The position numbers were made by a program, and so were the translations under genes. From NCBI RefSeq assembly GCF_000204055.1, contig NW_006768827.1:353800-417799 (forward strand): DNA of 64,000 nucleotides. Direction: 5' to 3'. This DNA is from Melampsora larici-populina 98AG31. Lineage: Eukaryota; Basidiomycota; Pucciniomycetes; Pucciniales; Melampsoraceae. A model generated the notes under the pieces. It saw only the letters and a program-made list of their open reading frames with translations. It was not told the origin of the DNA and did no database searches. This document shows, piece by piece, positions 34,122-44,847 of the stretch. Every line of letters starts with the position of its first letter. Positions within the stretch are counted from its first letter, which is position 1.

Positions 34122-34880
34122 TTAAGCAATCGAGTTTGAGTTGATCATCTTGATCTGATATATTTTGGGTTCAATCCAAGAGATGGATGTAAGTTGATGT
34201 ACCTCCAAAGAGTCGTGAAGGTGACCATTGAACGTTGCAGGTAAAGATGTTGAAGTCAAGGTTTCAGTTGAAGTTGAAATCTTTATCTTCAAAACCATTC
34301 GTTCGAAATCCAATTTTTGAACCTTACTCAAAGTCAATGAAAAAGGTTGATCTTATTCACTAATAACCATGTTAGCCGGTTCAATATTGTTATGAGTAAC
34401 GTGATGACAATGTAGAGATTCAACACCCAAAAGGAGACCACGTAAATCAGGTAAAGCTCTAGAACTCGATTCAGTCAATCTACCAGGTAAAAGGTTAGAA
34501 GTAAGAAGTGCCTACGAAGGAGAATTAATAAATGATGAATTCCTAAGAAAGTTAGGTGATCGATTGGAGCCAAATTACGTAATGTCCTACAGACAAAGAT
34601 AATTAAACAACAACAAATCAGTCAAGGTGATTGAAAGATATTTTAACGGTTCGATCAAGGTCGAGGAAATGCTGAAAAACACAACTTGACTTGAACTCAC
34701 CCCATAAAGATTTAGCGCAAGCTTTGGTTGTATTTGAATTTTATCAGGATGGATGAATTTGATGGCTTTTTTTGAAGGTTTGATTTTTATCATTTAAAGA
34801 AGGATTAGTGGAGATACACCAAATGGAACCCTAATTACCATGACCAATTTTGGTTTCAAATTGGTAATGAACAAAGGTAA
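34122..34880 (-). pseudogene. Protein-kinase-like fragment, broken
   Basis: Two kinase-like blocks appear on the minus strand: a glycine-loop-like FETKIGHGN-stop-GSIW at about 34866-34806, and a catalytic-loop-like VESLHCHHVTHNNIEPANM at about 34420-34360. In a working kinase the latter would read H-R-D-x-K; here N, N and E stand in for R, D and K. A TAG interrupts the glycine loop. The family within the kinases cannot be named. It neighbours the Mo25-like relic, whose usual partners are kinases; that may be coincidence. Confidence 0.38.
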
Positions 34881-35631
34881 GTACTTATTTTTGGTCACAG
34901 AGAGGTAGATCAACACTAACAGTATATTGAACAGTGCATTCTTCATTGGGGATACTAAAGATACCATGTGGTAATGAAGAAGATGTGTTGTTGTTGGTAG
35001 TTGTCGTTTGATTTTGATGATGAAAGTCAGATTGATTGAGATGTTGATATTGATGTATTTGTAGATGAAGATGATGATGGATTTGAAGAAGAGGAAGAAG
35101 AAGTGGTTGAAGTAGGTGAAAGGTTATGGCAGCTTGACAATAGATGATGAGGTGAAAGCGTGAGCCAGGGATTTTACTCAAAGGACGCGTAAACCTCCAA
35201 ATTGAAAGTACTAATTGGGAGTTTTGTTGAGTTTTGCCGGCGAACATGGTTTGCCTTTAACTTATATGATTTTGGGTGTTCAATGGTTTCCACTTATGTG
35301 TACGTGATGCGCATGGAGAAAAAGCTTGGTAGTTGGAACTGGTTTTGACAGATGGGAATGTAGTAGGCATTTCATTGTATCTATTGTGTTTCAAAACCAG
35401 AAACTCCATCACTCCTTGCTGTCTGAACAAAACTCATATACTAAAAGAAGCTTTGATGAAAACTCTTTGAAAATGAGTCCAACAAGATTGAACAAATTGG
35501 CAAAAAGGAAGAGATAATCCCCATAAATAATCCCATGATGTCAAGATATACAAAAACTCTAGCAGAGCCCATCTGGAGTGAATAAGCCAAACCCACATGC
35601 TGACACTTAGTACTGTCAAGGCAGCACTCAC
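34881..35631. other. No gene assigned
   Basis: Contains a minus-strand open frame at 34885-35247 with a Leu/His/Gln-rich low-complexity stretch, which may be the 5' exon of the kinase-like fragment. Nothing diagnostic. Confidence 0.3.
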
Positions 35632-36345
35632 CATTTTTTTTCATTGTTTTTAGTGCTTTTTCAGCCCTTAGGGTATCAAACACTATGTTTTGTGTCCAGC
35701 ACCTGTAAAACCCCTCTGGCTTTGTCAGGGGAAAGGGTTGCTGTTGGCTGTTTCATCTAAGTTACATGCTTGTAGGTTTTATAATATAATAAGTGAAGAA
35801 AAGGCGATGGAGTAGGGGGTTTTTGGAGGATGTTAATCTTCTGGCTGTGTTCTATTCACAGGGTGAGGTTCATTGACGGCCTTAGCCCAGATCCACCTGT
35901 TTGTGAATCTCCAAGTGGAGTTGCAGAAGGTGGTGACGTTTTTGAAATTATTTGGGTTTGAGAGTATACTCTTGTTCATTTTTGTGATGGTGTGTTCTCG
36001 AAGATCGTGTTCAAGTTTATTTCGATGTTGTTTGTGTCTCTGGCAGATAAATAAGAAATGTTCAACTGTCTCTATCCCGTCTTGGCACTCACAGAGTGGG
36101 TCCACTGGTTGTTTGAGTCTGTTGAGGTAGGCATTGAGTGGTGCGTGTCCGGATTGTAATTGTGTAATGGTGGCAACCTCATGCTTGAGCAGTTGCAATA
36201 GTGCTTTGAGGTGCTTTTTGGGTTGGGGCTTTTGACCCAGTCTGCAGCACTCACCATGTCTGTGTGGTGTTTGCTCATCAACAAGCGCACACGAGTTGCC
36301 TTTGTGCCTCAAAGGCAGTCCGTTTGCGCTTGGCATTGGGCGACA
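35632..36345 (-). mobile_element. 5'-truncated LINE, 3' fragment
   Basis: The minus-strand frame 36336-35833 encodes the post-RNase H region of a fungal LINE ORF2: KALLQLLKHEVATITQLQSG, and a C-x-C ... HFLFIC zinc-like cluster. The same region, with about half the residues in common, occurs in the LINE at 54.5-54.9 kb, and the 3'-UTR is also related (shared TAAAACCCCT and GCTGGCTGTTT-like blocks). A run of eight Ts at about 35633 (poly-A on the minus strand) marks the 3' end. The 5' truncation at about 36345 fits target-primed reverse transcription. Confidence 0.78.
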
Positions 36346-37008
36346 TCCATAGTGGACCTGTGTATAATTTAGGGTTAAAGTTACAATAAATCACTTGGTG
36401 ACTGCACCCATATTGGATGCTCTAAGTAAGCAAAATTGAAAAATTTGGGACATTTATTCATGATTTCCCAAAGATGCCTTTTTTGACAAATTGCCAATTG
36501 TTTTGTTCCAATTAAATTAGGTACTTACTTTTTTGATGTCCATCCTCTAAGAAAATGTCACATACACAGAGAAGCTTCAATGGAATATACACAGATGCAA
36601 ATACAACATTCTGTCTTCTGAACTAAACAACACAAATTGACAAGCAGAAGACATATGAGATGCCTTTATCCAAATTAATCATTTTCAAGATCTTTGATCA
36701 ATAATCTTTAAATGACGTGAATTATATCAATTATGATGATGAGATGAATTCTGGTTTTTAGATTGTGTGTCACTGGAATCCTATTTAGATTTGAAGCACA
36801 TGTCTCATGTATGGAGAGGAAAATCCAATTGCATTGATTGCACCTTCAAAGTCAAACTTGAGGAGAAGAAGGAAAAACCATATGTGAGCTTGTTATGTTG
36901 TATAACAAAGAGTATCAGTGATTTTCTGTATTTGTTGAGGTTTTCTTTCATTCATAATTTCAATAAGTTACAATCACAACAACATTTCACAGCTCTCATT
37001 TATCCTGA
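36346..37008. other. Spacer with a possible Zn/FAR1-like scrap
   Basis: A plus-strand open frame from 36767 starts with RGKSNCIDCTFKVKLEEKKE, faintly reminiscent of the DNA-binding part of FAR1/MULE proteins. It is cut by the Tigger element at 37011. Too short to call. Confidence 0.25.
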
Positions 37009-37010
37009 TA

Positions 37011-39019
37011 CAGTCAACCCTGTACTATCCGGTCCTCCGCAAACTGGTAGCCTGCTAAATACGGTAGCGGAGGTGTCCACCAACTTGGTTCCCAGCCAGA
37101 TAACCGGTAGCTTGTCTTAGATGATACCCGGTCAATATATTGCAGATACCGGGTAAAAAAGTAGAGGGGAAAACAGTAGTTTTGTACAAAAAGACGCCCA
37201 CAGCTCATACATTTGGTCGGAAATAGCTTTTCAAGGTAGTTTGAACCACCCGAATTTCCCTTTCAATCCGTCTCTCTTCCCCAACCTTGTTCAAAACAGC
37301 TCAAAGTGACCAGACAACACCTGTGGAAGTGCTCGGATCACCTTTTTTGGTCACAATACAAATTGCATCAATGAGAGCTTCGGTCTGTTGTTCTAAGGGA
37401 AGTTCTGGCTCAATCTTGTCCTCCTCAATCACAATCACCTCGTCCACCAAAGTAACCGCTGCCTCAATCAACTCGGTATTGGTCAGAACCCTGTGTGTAT
37501 TATTTTTGGCATCAAAGTTGATCAAATTGCTGATGCTCATTGGGTCTCAAACACAAAGAGTAGAAAGATGTGATCTCAATTGGTCTTCTAGTGTTGATTC
37601 TTCAAGGTTCTCAATTGGATTGGCACTGTTGGATAATTCAAGTGGAAGGATTTTTCCCTTTTGATTGCGAGGTGAGATGATCTTGGTATGCTTCCAACAA
37701 TTCAGTATTGTTTCTTCTGATATTTCTTTCCAAGCCATTCGGACCCATTTCATTGCTTGAAGCCAATCAACTTTGTAGATGTTTTTGTTTCTTCCAACCT
37801 CCTCGCAGTCAATTGTGTTCCGTAGTTGATAGTTTCAATAGTGTCTTTTGAAAGCTGCAATGATCCCAGCATCTAAGGGCTGAATTTTTGAGGTTGCATT
37901 TGGTGGCAGGAAGAGGAGAGTGAGATGGGGTAGCTCTGTGGTTGAGACAACATGAGAAGGTGCATTGTCCAATATCAATAAGATAGTTCGTTTTTGTGCT
38001 TTCATCTTGTTGTTCAGTTTGATGAGATACTCTTGTGATAATAAGATTGACCTGTTAGTATGTCAATCAGTTTGAAAGATGTTCATGATAGTTTTTTACC
38101 TGAAAGAGCACACCCGTCATCCAGGCCTTTTTGTTGCTTCGATAATAGAAATCCAATTGTTCTTCAGTCTTTTTGTTGAAGCATCAAGCCTTTTCAGCAT
38201 GTCCAATGAAAAAAGAAGTGGTTTTTCCAAACCATCAGCATTACAAGTCAATGCAACTGTAATACGAGTCTTATCATTTTTTGCTCCTAAAATCTGTTGA
38301 GATGCAATTGTACGATCTTGATTAAGGCAGTAGAAAATCCCAGTTTCATCCATATTGAATATGTCCTTGAGAGCAAATTTGTTTGTTGTCTCGATGATCT
38401 CGGGTAGACTTTTTTGAATTGACGCAAAGTCAGCTGAGCCTGATTCAGGGTGTCTTGACACTTCAAAAACCGTGTCGTGCTTGAAAGCTCTCAAGCCAAC
38501 CCTTGGAAAAGACTATGTCATCAGACAAGATATCCATCTGCTCTGCTAAGGATTTTGCCTTGGCCTAGATAAGTGGACCAGTCAGGCGGGTTCTGTTGTG
38601 CTCATACTGAAAAACCCAGTTGGCAAGGTCAGTGTTGTGCTCAGGATGATGAGCCATCCTACGCCACTTACGTGAGAGTTCTGCTGGGCCCATTCCTAAA
38701 TAATTATCCTTTTTCTTGAGGATATCCAAGATTGTAGTTTGACCAGGTAGCTTGAGAAGATCAAAAGTCTGCTTTGCCCATTTTGTTAGGTCGGATTGCT
38801 TCAATTTTGGACACTGTGTGTGCTTCTCACACAGCTTCTTCTTCTGATCATTTGTCATGATTCCAGCTTGTAAAGGCTTGATTCGAGGCATGTTGAGAGC
38901 TTTCTAAGGCTGAGAGGATCTTTTTTTGATTTTTTTTTCTCAAATCACAAATCTGTTAGCCTGTCAGACCCAGTACCAAGGGCTTCCACTGAGCGTACCG
39001 GATAGTACAGGGTTTACTG
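37011..39019. mobile_element. pogo/Tigger-type DNA transposon, 2009 bp, TA target duplication
   Basis: The TIRs are CAGTCAACCCTGTACTATCC at 37011 and CAGTAAACCCTGTACTATCC as the reverse complement ending at 39019. Both are flanked by TA (37009-37010 and 39020-39021), the Tc1/mariner/pogo target. The single gene on the minus strand encodes a Tigger-like transposase, now broken. Confidence 0.93.
37301..38891 (-). pseudogene. Tigger/pogo transposase (CENP-B-type HTH, DDE_1), broken
   Basis: Starts MPRIKPLQAGIMTNDQKKKL at 38891 with an N-terminal CENP-B/pogo helix-turn-helix, continuing to RKWRRMAHHPEHNTDLANWV. The catalytic core shows the first Asp in FNMDETGIFYCLNQD, the second in LLILDNAPSHVV and a third in IQPLDAGIIAAFK (D-D-D type). 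Damage: TAG at 38565-38567 (I-stop-AKAK), a one-base frameshift near 38165 so that KKAWMTGVLFQ is read in the next frame, and a probable intron at about 38040-38100. The C-terminal tail continues to 37301 with one more stop at about 37547. Confidence 0.85.
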
Positions 39020-39021
39020 TA

Positions 39022-39593
39022 TGTTCCTTTGATGGAATAAATGAGGTTGATAAACATTACACAAAATGTGGGATACGGTCCTTTTGAATTTCAGACGGCA
39101 GAGCTATAAGTTCTTATGGTCAGACTCACACTGCCACACAAGGGCTGTGAGTTCCAGTGTGCAGTAAAGTGGGTCAAAGTTTGGACACAAAGTCAGACCG
39201 TATGAGCTGATCTCAAGCAATGGCATCAGGGAGTGCTGATCTTCCTAGCCAAGTGAGTGGAGGACTTGCTCAACAGTATGAATATGTCACAAGGAGGACA
39301 TGGCAAGGGGGTGTGGCATTTTTCTCCCTGAACAACCTTTTCTTTTATTACAGCCGTTTCAAGAAAGGTTGACAACTTTTTTTGGAGAAAGTTGTCTCTG
39401 CAGCAGGTAAAACCAGAGACAAGACTTGGTTACAGGTTTATTCATTTCTGTATTCTTCCAATTAGTGGAGAGACAAAATCAAGTGAGGAACAAGACCCGG
39501 GTTTTGCACATTGGCAAGATTTTCAAAAAAAACAATCTTTGTTGAAACAGCTGTATTATAGATGTTGTAGCCACCCCTAAGGGTCTCAGGGGT
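39022..39593. other. No gene seen
   Basis: Right flank of the Tigger insertion. It rejoins the sequence interrupted at 37009. No convincing open frame or element ends. Confidence 0.4.
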
Positions 39594-39596
39594 TCA

Positions 39597-40067
39597 CACC
39601 GCGGGAATCATTAAGTGTGAAACCAATTGAGAAAAGTCGTGGTGTCCGGGTCCAGGACTTCCTTCAATCGCGGATCTTGTTTGCCATAGGTCCGCAAGCT
39701 TGTGTTGAGCTGCCCTCTACATAGTCATCCACTCAGGCTGTAGTATGGACTAATGGAGGTACCATATGTCTAGACTCTTGTAACATGTACGTAAAAGCTC
39801 ATGACTCATACATGATCTTGAGTGGTCTGAGGATATTGAAAGAAAAGACATGCATAAAGGCAGGATAAAGGAAGGTATCATGATCAGCTTCATTAAATAT
39901 GTATGCACTGTTGTGGTTGATATACTGCAGCTCAGGTAGACAACTCAAGGGCATCTTGATGCAAGCTAGCAACCTATGGCAAACAAGATCCACAATTGAA
40001 GAAAGTTGCAGACCCGCACACCACAACTTTGCTCAATCCAGTTTCACACTTAATGATTCCCACGGTG
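39597..40067. mobile_element. Foldback MITE, 471 bp, 3-bp target duplication TCA
   Basis: The ends CACCGCGGGAATCATTAAGT and CACCGTGGGAATCATTAAGT (reverse complement at the right) match closely and the arms remain alignable for about 100 bp. TCA flanks both sides (39594-39596 and 40068-40070). A 3-bp duplication and ends starting CAC resemble the CACTA (EnSpm) superfamily, but the canonical CACTA is not present. Non-coding. Confidence 0.72.
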
Positions 40068-40070
40068 TCA

Positions 40071-40957
40071 GTAGCTAGTCAGTAGGGTTTGGGGGGACAC
40101 TGCTTGTTGGTGACCCAAGCTGCAATTGAAATCTAATTCAGTTCAAAAGCGACTGAAGGTGAGCCACTGTTCAAAAAATATCAAAGCCAGCATATTTTTT
40201 TTGGAAAAAAAGGAAGAAAAAATAACTGTGTGGTGTGACACTAAGCCCAGCATCTCAGCTCTGAAACACTTGTCTGGCCAAACAAACAGGCTGTTCAAAA
40301 GCCTCTCTGTTTGTCTGGCTTGGTTCCTGTCACTGGTATCAATTCTGCAGTGGTCTGACACATCACTAGATTTTTATGTTGGCCCTGGGCATCTCAGAAA
40401 AAAGTACTTGTGACACCTTTGATATGATTTGGCGGAATTCAACCAAATTCCAACAAAATCTATGACACCAGATCCACTGGCTAAAACTTGGTCAGACTTT
40501 TGCCCAACCCCTACTATTTCTCTCACGTAGTAGCATCACAGAATTTCAGATCTTAGGATTGTGGTGTGATTTGTATTTGATGACCACTTTCAAACACAAC
40601 TAAAAAACCAAAACTTGAGCCAAAAACATTCCTTTGAGGATGGCTTCTACTTCTCCCAACCTTTGAACATTCAATTTGACTAACTTAACTAAGTCCCTCC
40701 TCCAATTGCAGGTGTCCTCTGGAGCCTGTGGAGGAGGGATTAACAACTTATCAGCACTTTTCAGCCTGATTAAATTTTGGTTTGGCAGAGGTTATCTCCA
40801 ATCCAAAATAACATAGTCTTGCACAGAACAAAGCCCTCAATTTTTAGGGAAGATTATAGAACCAAGTCTTCCCCATCCTTTGCCCTCTTCAGATCCTTCT
40901 CAAGAGGTTTTCAAGTTGAGGGCCTAAAGCAACTCAAGGCAAACTTACAAAATGTGA
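40071..40957. other. No gene seen; MULE-TIR-like scrap
   Basis: Near 40678 the sequence TAACTTAACTAAGTCCC resembles the MULE-type TIRs elsewhere in the window, and CCTCCTCCA/TGGAGGAGG nearby forms a small hairpin. No coding gene. Confidence 0.35.
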
Positions 40958-41335
40958 GGGCCCGTTTGGCTGGAACCCAAAAACAGTTTTTGGTCAAAAG
41001 CGCCACCAAAGCCAAAAACTGTTTTTGGGTCAAAACCGTTTTTGATTTTCATCAAAAACACCAATGTTTGGTGACTTTGTTTGATCAAAAAAAACCATTT
41101 TTGATCAAAAAGTCTTCAGTATTGAAAAACAGCCCTGAGGCTGTTTTTGAGACCAAAAAGGGTTTTTGCCCTTATTTGCCCCTCTATTTCAACTTTTTGA
41201 TGAACTCTTTGGTCAAGTGTTTGGTAATCAAAAACCCAAATTTCATGTTTTTCATTCCGCCCCATGAAAAAGAGGTGGATTGAAAAAGTGTTTTTGTGTA
41301 CATAACACTTTTGGCTGAACCAGCCACACAGGCCC
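40958..41335. mobile_element. MITE, 378 bp, GGGCCYGTTTGG-type ends
   Basis: The left end is GGGCCCGTTTGGCTGG and the right end, inverted, is GGGCCTGTGTGGCTGG. TGA flanks both (40955-40957 and 41336-41338). The interior is rich in GTTTTTG/CAAAAAC runs on both strands. End sequence and 3-bp duplication suggest a Harbinger-like MITE, although the TSD is not the usual TWA. Confidence 0.7.
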
Positions 41336-41464
41336 TGAGTCATGTTGTGGGTGCGCTCTCTTTTTTATGGGCGCGCCTGGGCGCAGAGACTGGTTTCCTG
41401 AGGGGCGCTTCTTGTAAAAAAAAGCCAAAAAAACTCTTGAAAAGAATGTTTGCCTTCCTTGCAT

Positions 41465-43791
41465 TCAAAAAAGATCAGCAGGGTCCCACACTGCAGCTGC
41501 GGTATCTACAATAGCATCAGCTGAATGTGTAGATTTCACACTGTGTAAAGAATCAGGTACAAAACTGGTGAGATCAAAAAGATCTCGTATCATGTCATCA
41601 AATAAATCTGGATCTAATCCCCTGAACATCGGATCAGTCTGGTCTTGTTGAGGGAAAACTCTGTTTTCAAACTCCTCAAGTTCTTCTAGTCCTGAAAAGC
41701 AAGTTGCCTGTGATTCAAATTCTTTGTTGTTTTTGATTTTGATTTTGCTTTCAGAATTGTTTTTTTTTGATTTATGTGCAAGTGATAATTTAGCTTGGGA
41801 TATCATCTTCAAGTGAGTTGGAGTTATTTGATTGCAAAACTTGGTCATGGTGGCTGACATACACGTAAAGAGGCTTTTGAACCCCCCAGCATGGGGTACC
41901 AGCGCAAGCAGTTTGATGGCAAACAGACTGATCTGGTTTGTAGTTAGTGTCACTGGTAATGTACGCCAGTAATCAAGTGCAAGGGAAACTACATATGAGA
42001 TATTGCAATGTATGATTTTTCAGTTTGAAGTAGAAGGTCTCAAATCATTTGAAGCTTTTATAGTTTAGTTGTACTTACATTGCTTGGACAAGTTGAAAGG
42101 CTCAATACCTTTGAGGTACATGATGGCTTGATCTTTCAGGTTGATTGTGTCTGCCTTTGAGTAACCCCAAACAAAAGTGATGTTTACCATCATCCTTTGA
42201 ATATCTGTAATAGAATATCTACAATACACTGCCATATGAAGATAACTCAGGGCCAGGAAAAAGCCAACAATGTAGATATTGGTCTTGTACATCTCCGCAC
42301 GTTTGTTCAAAAGCTTAAGACAATTGTTCTTGAAGTTGACATATTGGGGCCAAATTGAGATATCAATTGTTTTTAACGCGCAATATACTGTGCAAAGTAG
42401 ATATCTGCAATTGAGGTGATTTTGTGTTCCAAGCAAGCTAGTGCATCCAAGACGGGTTTCAGAAATCCAACAAGTGCCTTGTTTGCAGTAAAGTGATCTC
42501 AAGTTTGGACTAGCTGGCAAATGGGAGGTGGAATTTTAGGTGTGTCCACCAATTGATCTTTGGCTTTCTCAACACATTTGAGAAATTCTATCTCATGCTG
42601 ATCCACAGAAAGACAGACTTTGGTGAAGCTGGACCAGCGGCTTTCACAGGCTGTCTGGAGAGCGTGAGTGACTCCTTCCTTCTTCATCCAAGATGCAAGG
42701 TTTTTGGCCCAGAATGCTGATGATGTAAAGAAATTGACAAGCTTTTTGTTGTGAGAAGTAACATCCTTCATACTTTGGTGGTTAAGAAAGTCCTTAGCAA
42801 TAAGATTGAATGCATGTAAGACACATGCTAATCCAAATACATGATTATGCTCCTCTTGAACAAGCCTCTGTATCAACCAAGCAGGATAGTAAGTTATGTG
42901 TCATATCCAACAAACAAAAGGGATAGACTTACACAGAACTTGACCATAGTGGAAGGAGAGTCTGTCACAACAGCATTAATGTTATCCCATCAAAGCTCCA
43001 AGCCTTCAAGGGATTTGTTCAAGGCTTGCAAGATGTTTTCTGATGTATGTCTCATCTCATGAAGATTGAGCTGATCAACAAAGTGTTTGATCTCATTTCC
43101 GCGTAGAACAAGAACAGCATAAACACTGTTTCTCCCTACATCGGTCCACCCATCTAAAGAGACTGTCAAGCCGGTTTGTTGCTTGAGGTCATTACGCATA
43201 GCGAGTACACAATTCGCATCTAAATTTGGAAGTATTCTATCCATCATTATGAAACGCGAAGGGGGTTGATAAGGTGCAACAGAAAGTTGCCGTTGATAAC
43301 GTCAAAAGGCGGGGTTGTGAAGGAAGTTGAAAGGTATACGTCCACCGATTAAGGAGACCAGTAGTTCCTCATAAAGCTCATTCATTTTATATTCTTTCTG
43401 TTCGCAGAAGTGATGAAGATCTTCAAATGTGTGGACAATTTTGGGTTTTTTAGTTGAAAAGAGGGAAGAGGAAGCTGCTGCTGGGGTGCTTGAGATGGGT
43501 GTTTTGGCAGTCAGATTTTTCTTTGAGTTTGGCCGTGAGTTGGATATATTCAGATCTTTTTTCACTTGTTATGGATCTACAGCTCTCTGTCATGTGCAAA
43601 TGAAGTCTACTTGGCTTTCCGTCCATGACTGACTTGCAGTGAGTACACTGTGCAAGTCGGCGAGCTTTTGAAAGATCACGTGTTGCTGACATCAAGAATC
43701 CTATCCAGCGGAGCAAACATGTGCTATTAGGTGAGATCCATTCCGCAGAGTTGCTTGCCGATTGAGACGAATTCTGTTTTTCTTTGGGCAT
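41465..43791 (-). pseudogene. hAT transposase gene with BED finger and DUF659-like region, broken
   Basis: Minus strand, multi-exon. The N-terminal part from 43791 contains a BED-type zinc finger (CTHCKSV ... LHLHMTESC). A middle part (43247-42990) reads MRNDLKQQTGLTVSLDGWTD, the DUF659 region that precedes or overlaps the first catalytic Asp. The next part (about 42860-42499) holds FGLACVLHAFNLIAKDFL and HALQTACESRWSSFTKV. The C-terminal exon (41953-41465) has AIKLLALVPHAGGFKSLF, equivalent to the hAT dimerisation motif. A TGA at 42990-42992 interrupts LEGLEL-stop-WDNINAVV, and other segments are out of frame. The element ends were not identified. Confidence 0.72.
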
Positions 43792-43859
43792 TGAGGCTGA
43801 TATCCTGTTGGAGAACTATTGAGATGAATGTGTGTTCAACTCGAGGGTCAAGACCATCG

Positions 43860-44847
43860 GCTAACAGCGGAATACTATATAGGGGCGCGCCCCGTCCTGT
43901 TTAGTACTTTTGGGGCGCGCCTGGGCCGGTGTGGAAAAGACCCCGCGGTTGCGTTAAATTTAACCTTACCGCACCCGATTTACCGCACGAGTGCGGATGC
44001 TCCTTCATTTTTGTTTTTGAGACACGGTCTTCTCATTCTCATGAGTCCTGCTCCCTCAGTTTGGGGCTTCAGGCATCATCTTCAATGAACCCTACAGTAT
44101 GTTCAAGTTGTTTTCCTTACAACAGGGATTGTCTAGAACTTCATGTCAGTAATCATTTTTTCATAAATAGGTGACAAAGAGTCTCAGCTCAGCTGACAAA
44201 ACTGCTTAGACGAAGACAACAATAGAAGAGCACCAAGCTGTGTGTAGACCTACAACCTCCTACAACTGGGTATTGGGGTGTTTGACCGCGGCGACACTGA
44301 CAGCAGTCAAGCTCTCCGCTCGGAAATCATCATCATCATCATCATCATGAATCCATCATATGATCATGATATTGGTTTCTTTCACCTTGAAATTATTTCG
44401 TCAATTTCAGTCATCAAAATACATTGGGAGACATGCAGATGATACGTGTTTGACATTGGTGCGGCAACAACAAGACTGTTTTATCCATTCTGCATGTCAT
44501 GTTTTCAGTTCTTGCCCTTCCTCGTATGTTCGTCCAGGGCTCGGCTCGGAAGGAATATTTATCGAACGATAAATCTTCGAAGATTCTCGGGGCCGAGACC
44601 TGGACAAGTGAAGAAGTTAGCAGCTTTTCGCACTTAAGCATCAGGGAGCTCACTAATTACCAGTGACGAAATTTGCAAAGTGCCGATGCCGTCCGAGACT
44701 ACTTGGTCATACTTTGGCAGTACTTGAGATGAGACAACATAATTTGTGGCACATACGGACAGAACTTGAGTTACAACTAAACCCTTCAAGTCACCCAAGT
44801 GTTTAAGGCCGCGAGCAACAGACATCTCGAGATCAAGCCGCCCGACC
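43860..44847. promoter_or_regulatory. Upstream region of copy B, partly duplicated from copy A
   Basis: Positions 44560-44847 align by eye with 27540-27796 upstream of copy A: shared TCCGAGACTACTTG and GCAGTACTTGAGATGA, then the start-codon context CCATGGATCTATTCAACAAG. An (ATC)n microsatellite lies at 44326-44349. Two GGGGCGCGCC palindromes occur at about 43884 and 43913. The promoter assignment is by position only. Confidence 0.5.

Noticed and set aside
41365..43920. GGGCGCGCCTGGGC copies at both sides of the hAT as its TIRs
   Set aside because: They are direct rather than inverted apart from the self-palindromic GGCGCGCC core, and no 8-bp target duplication is seen.
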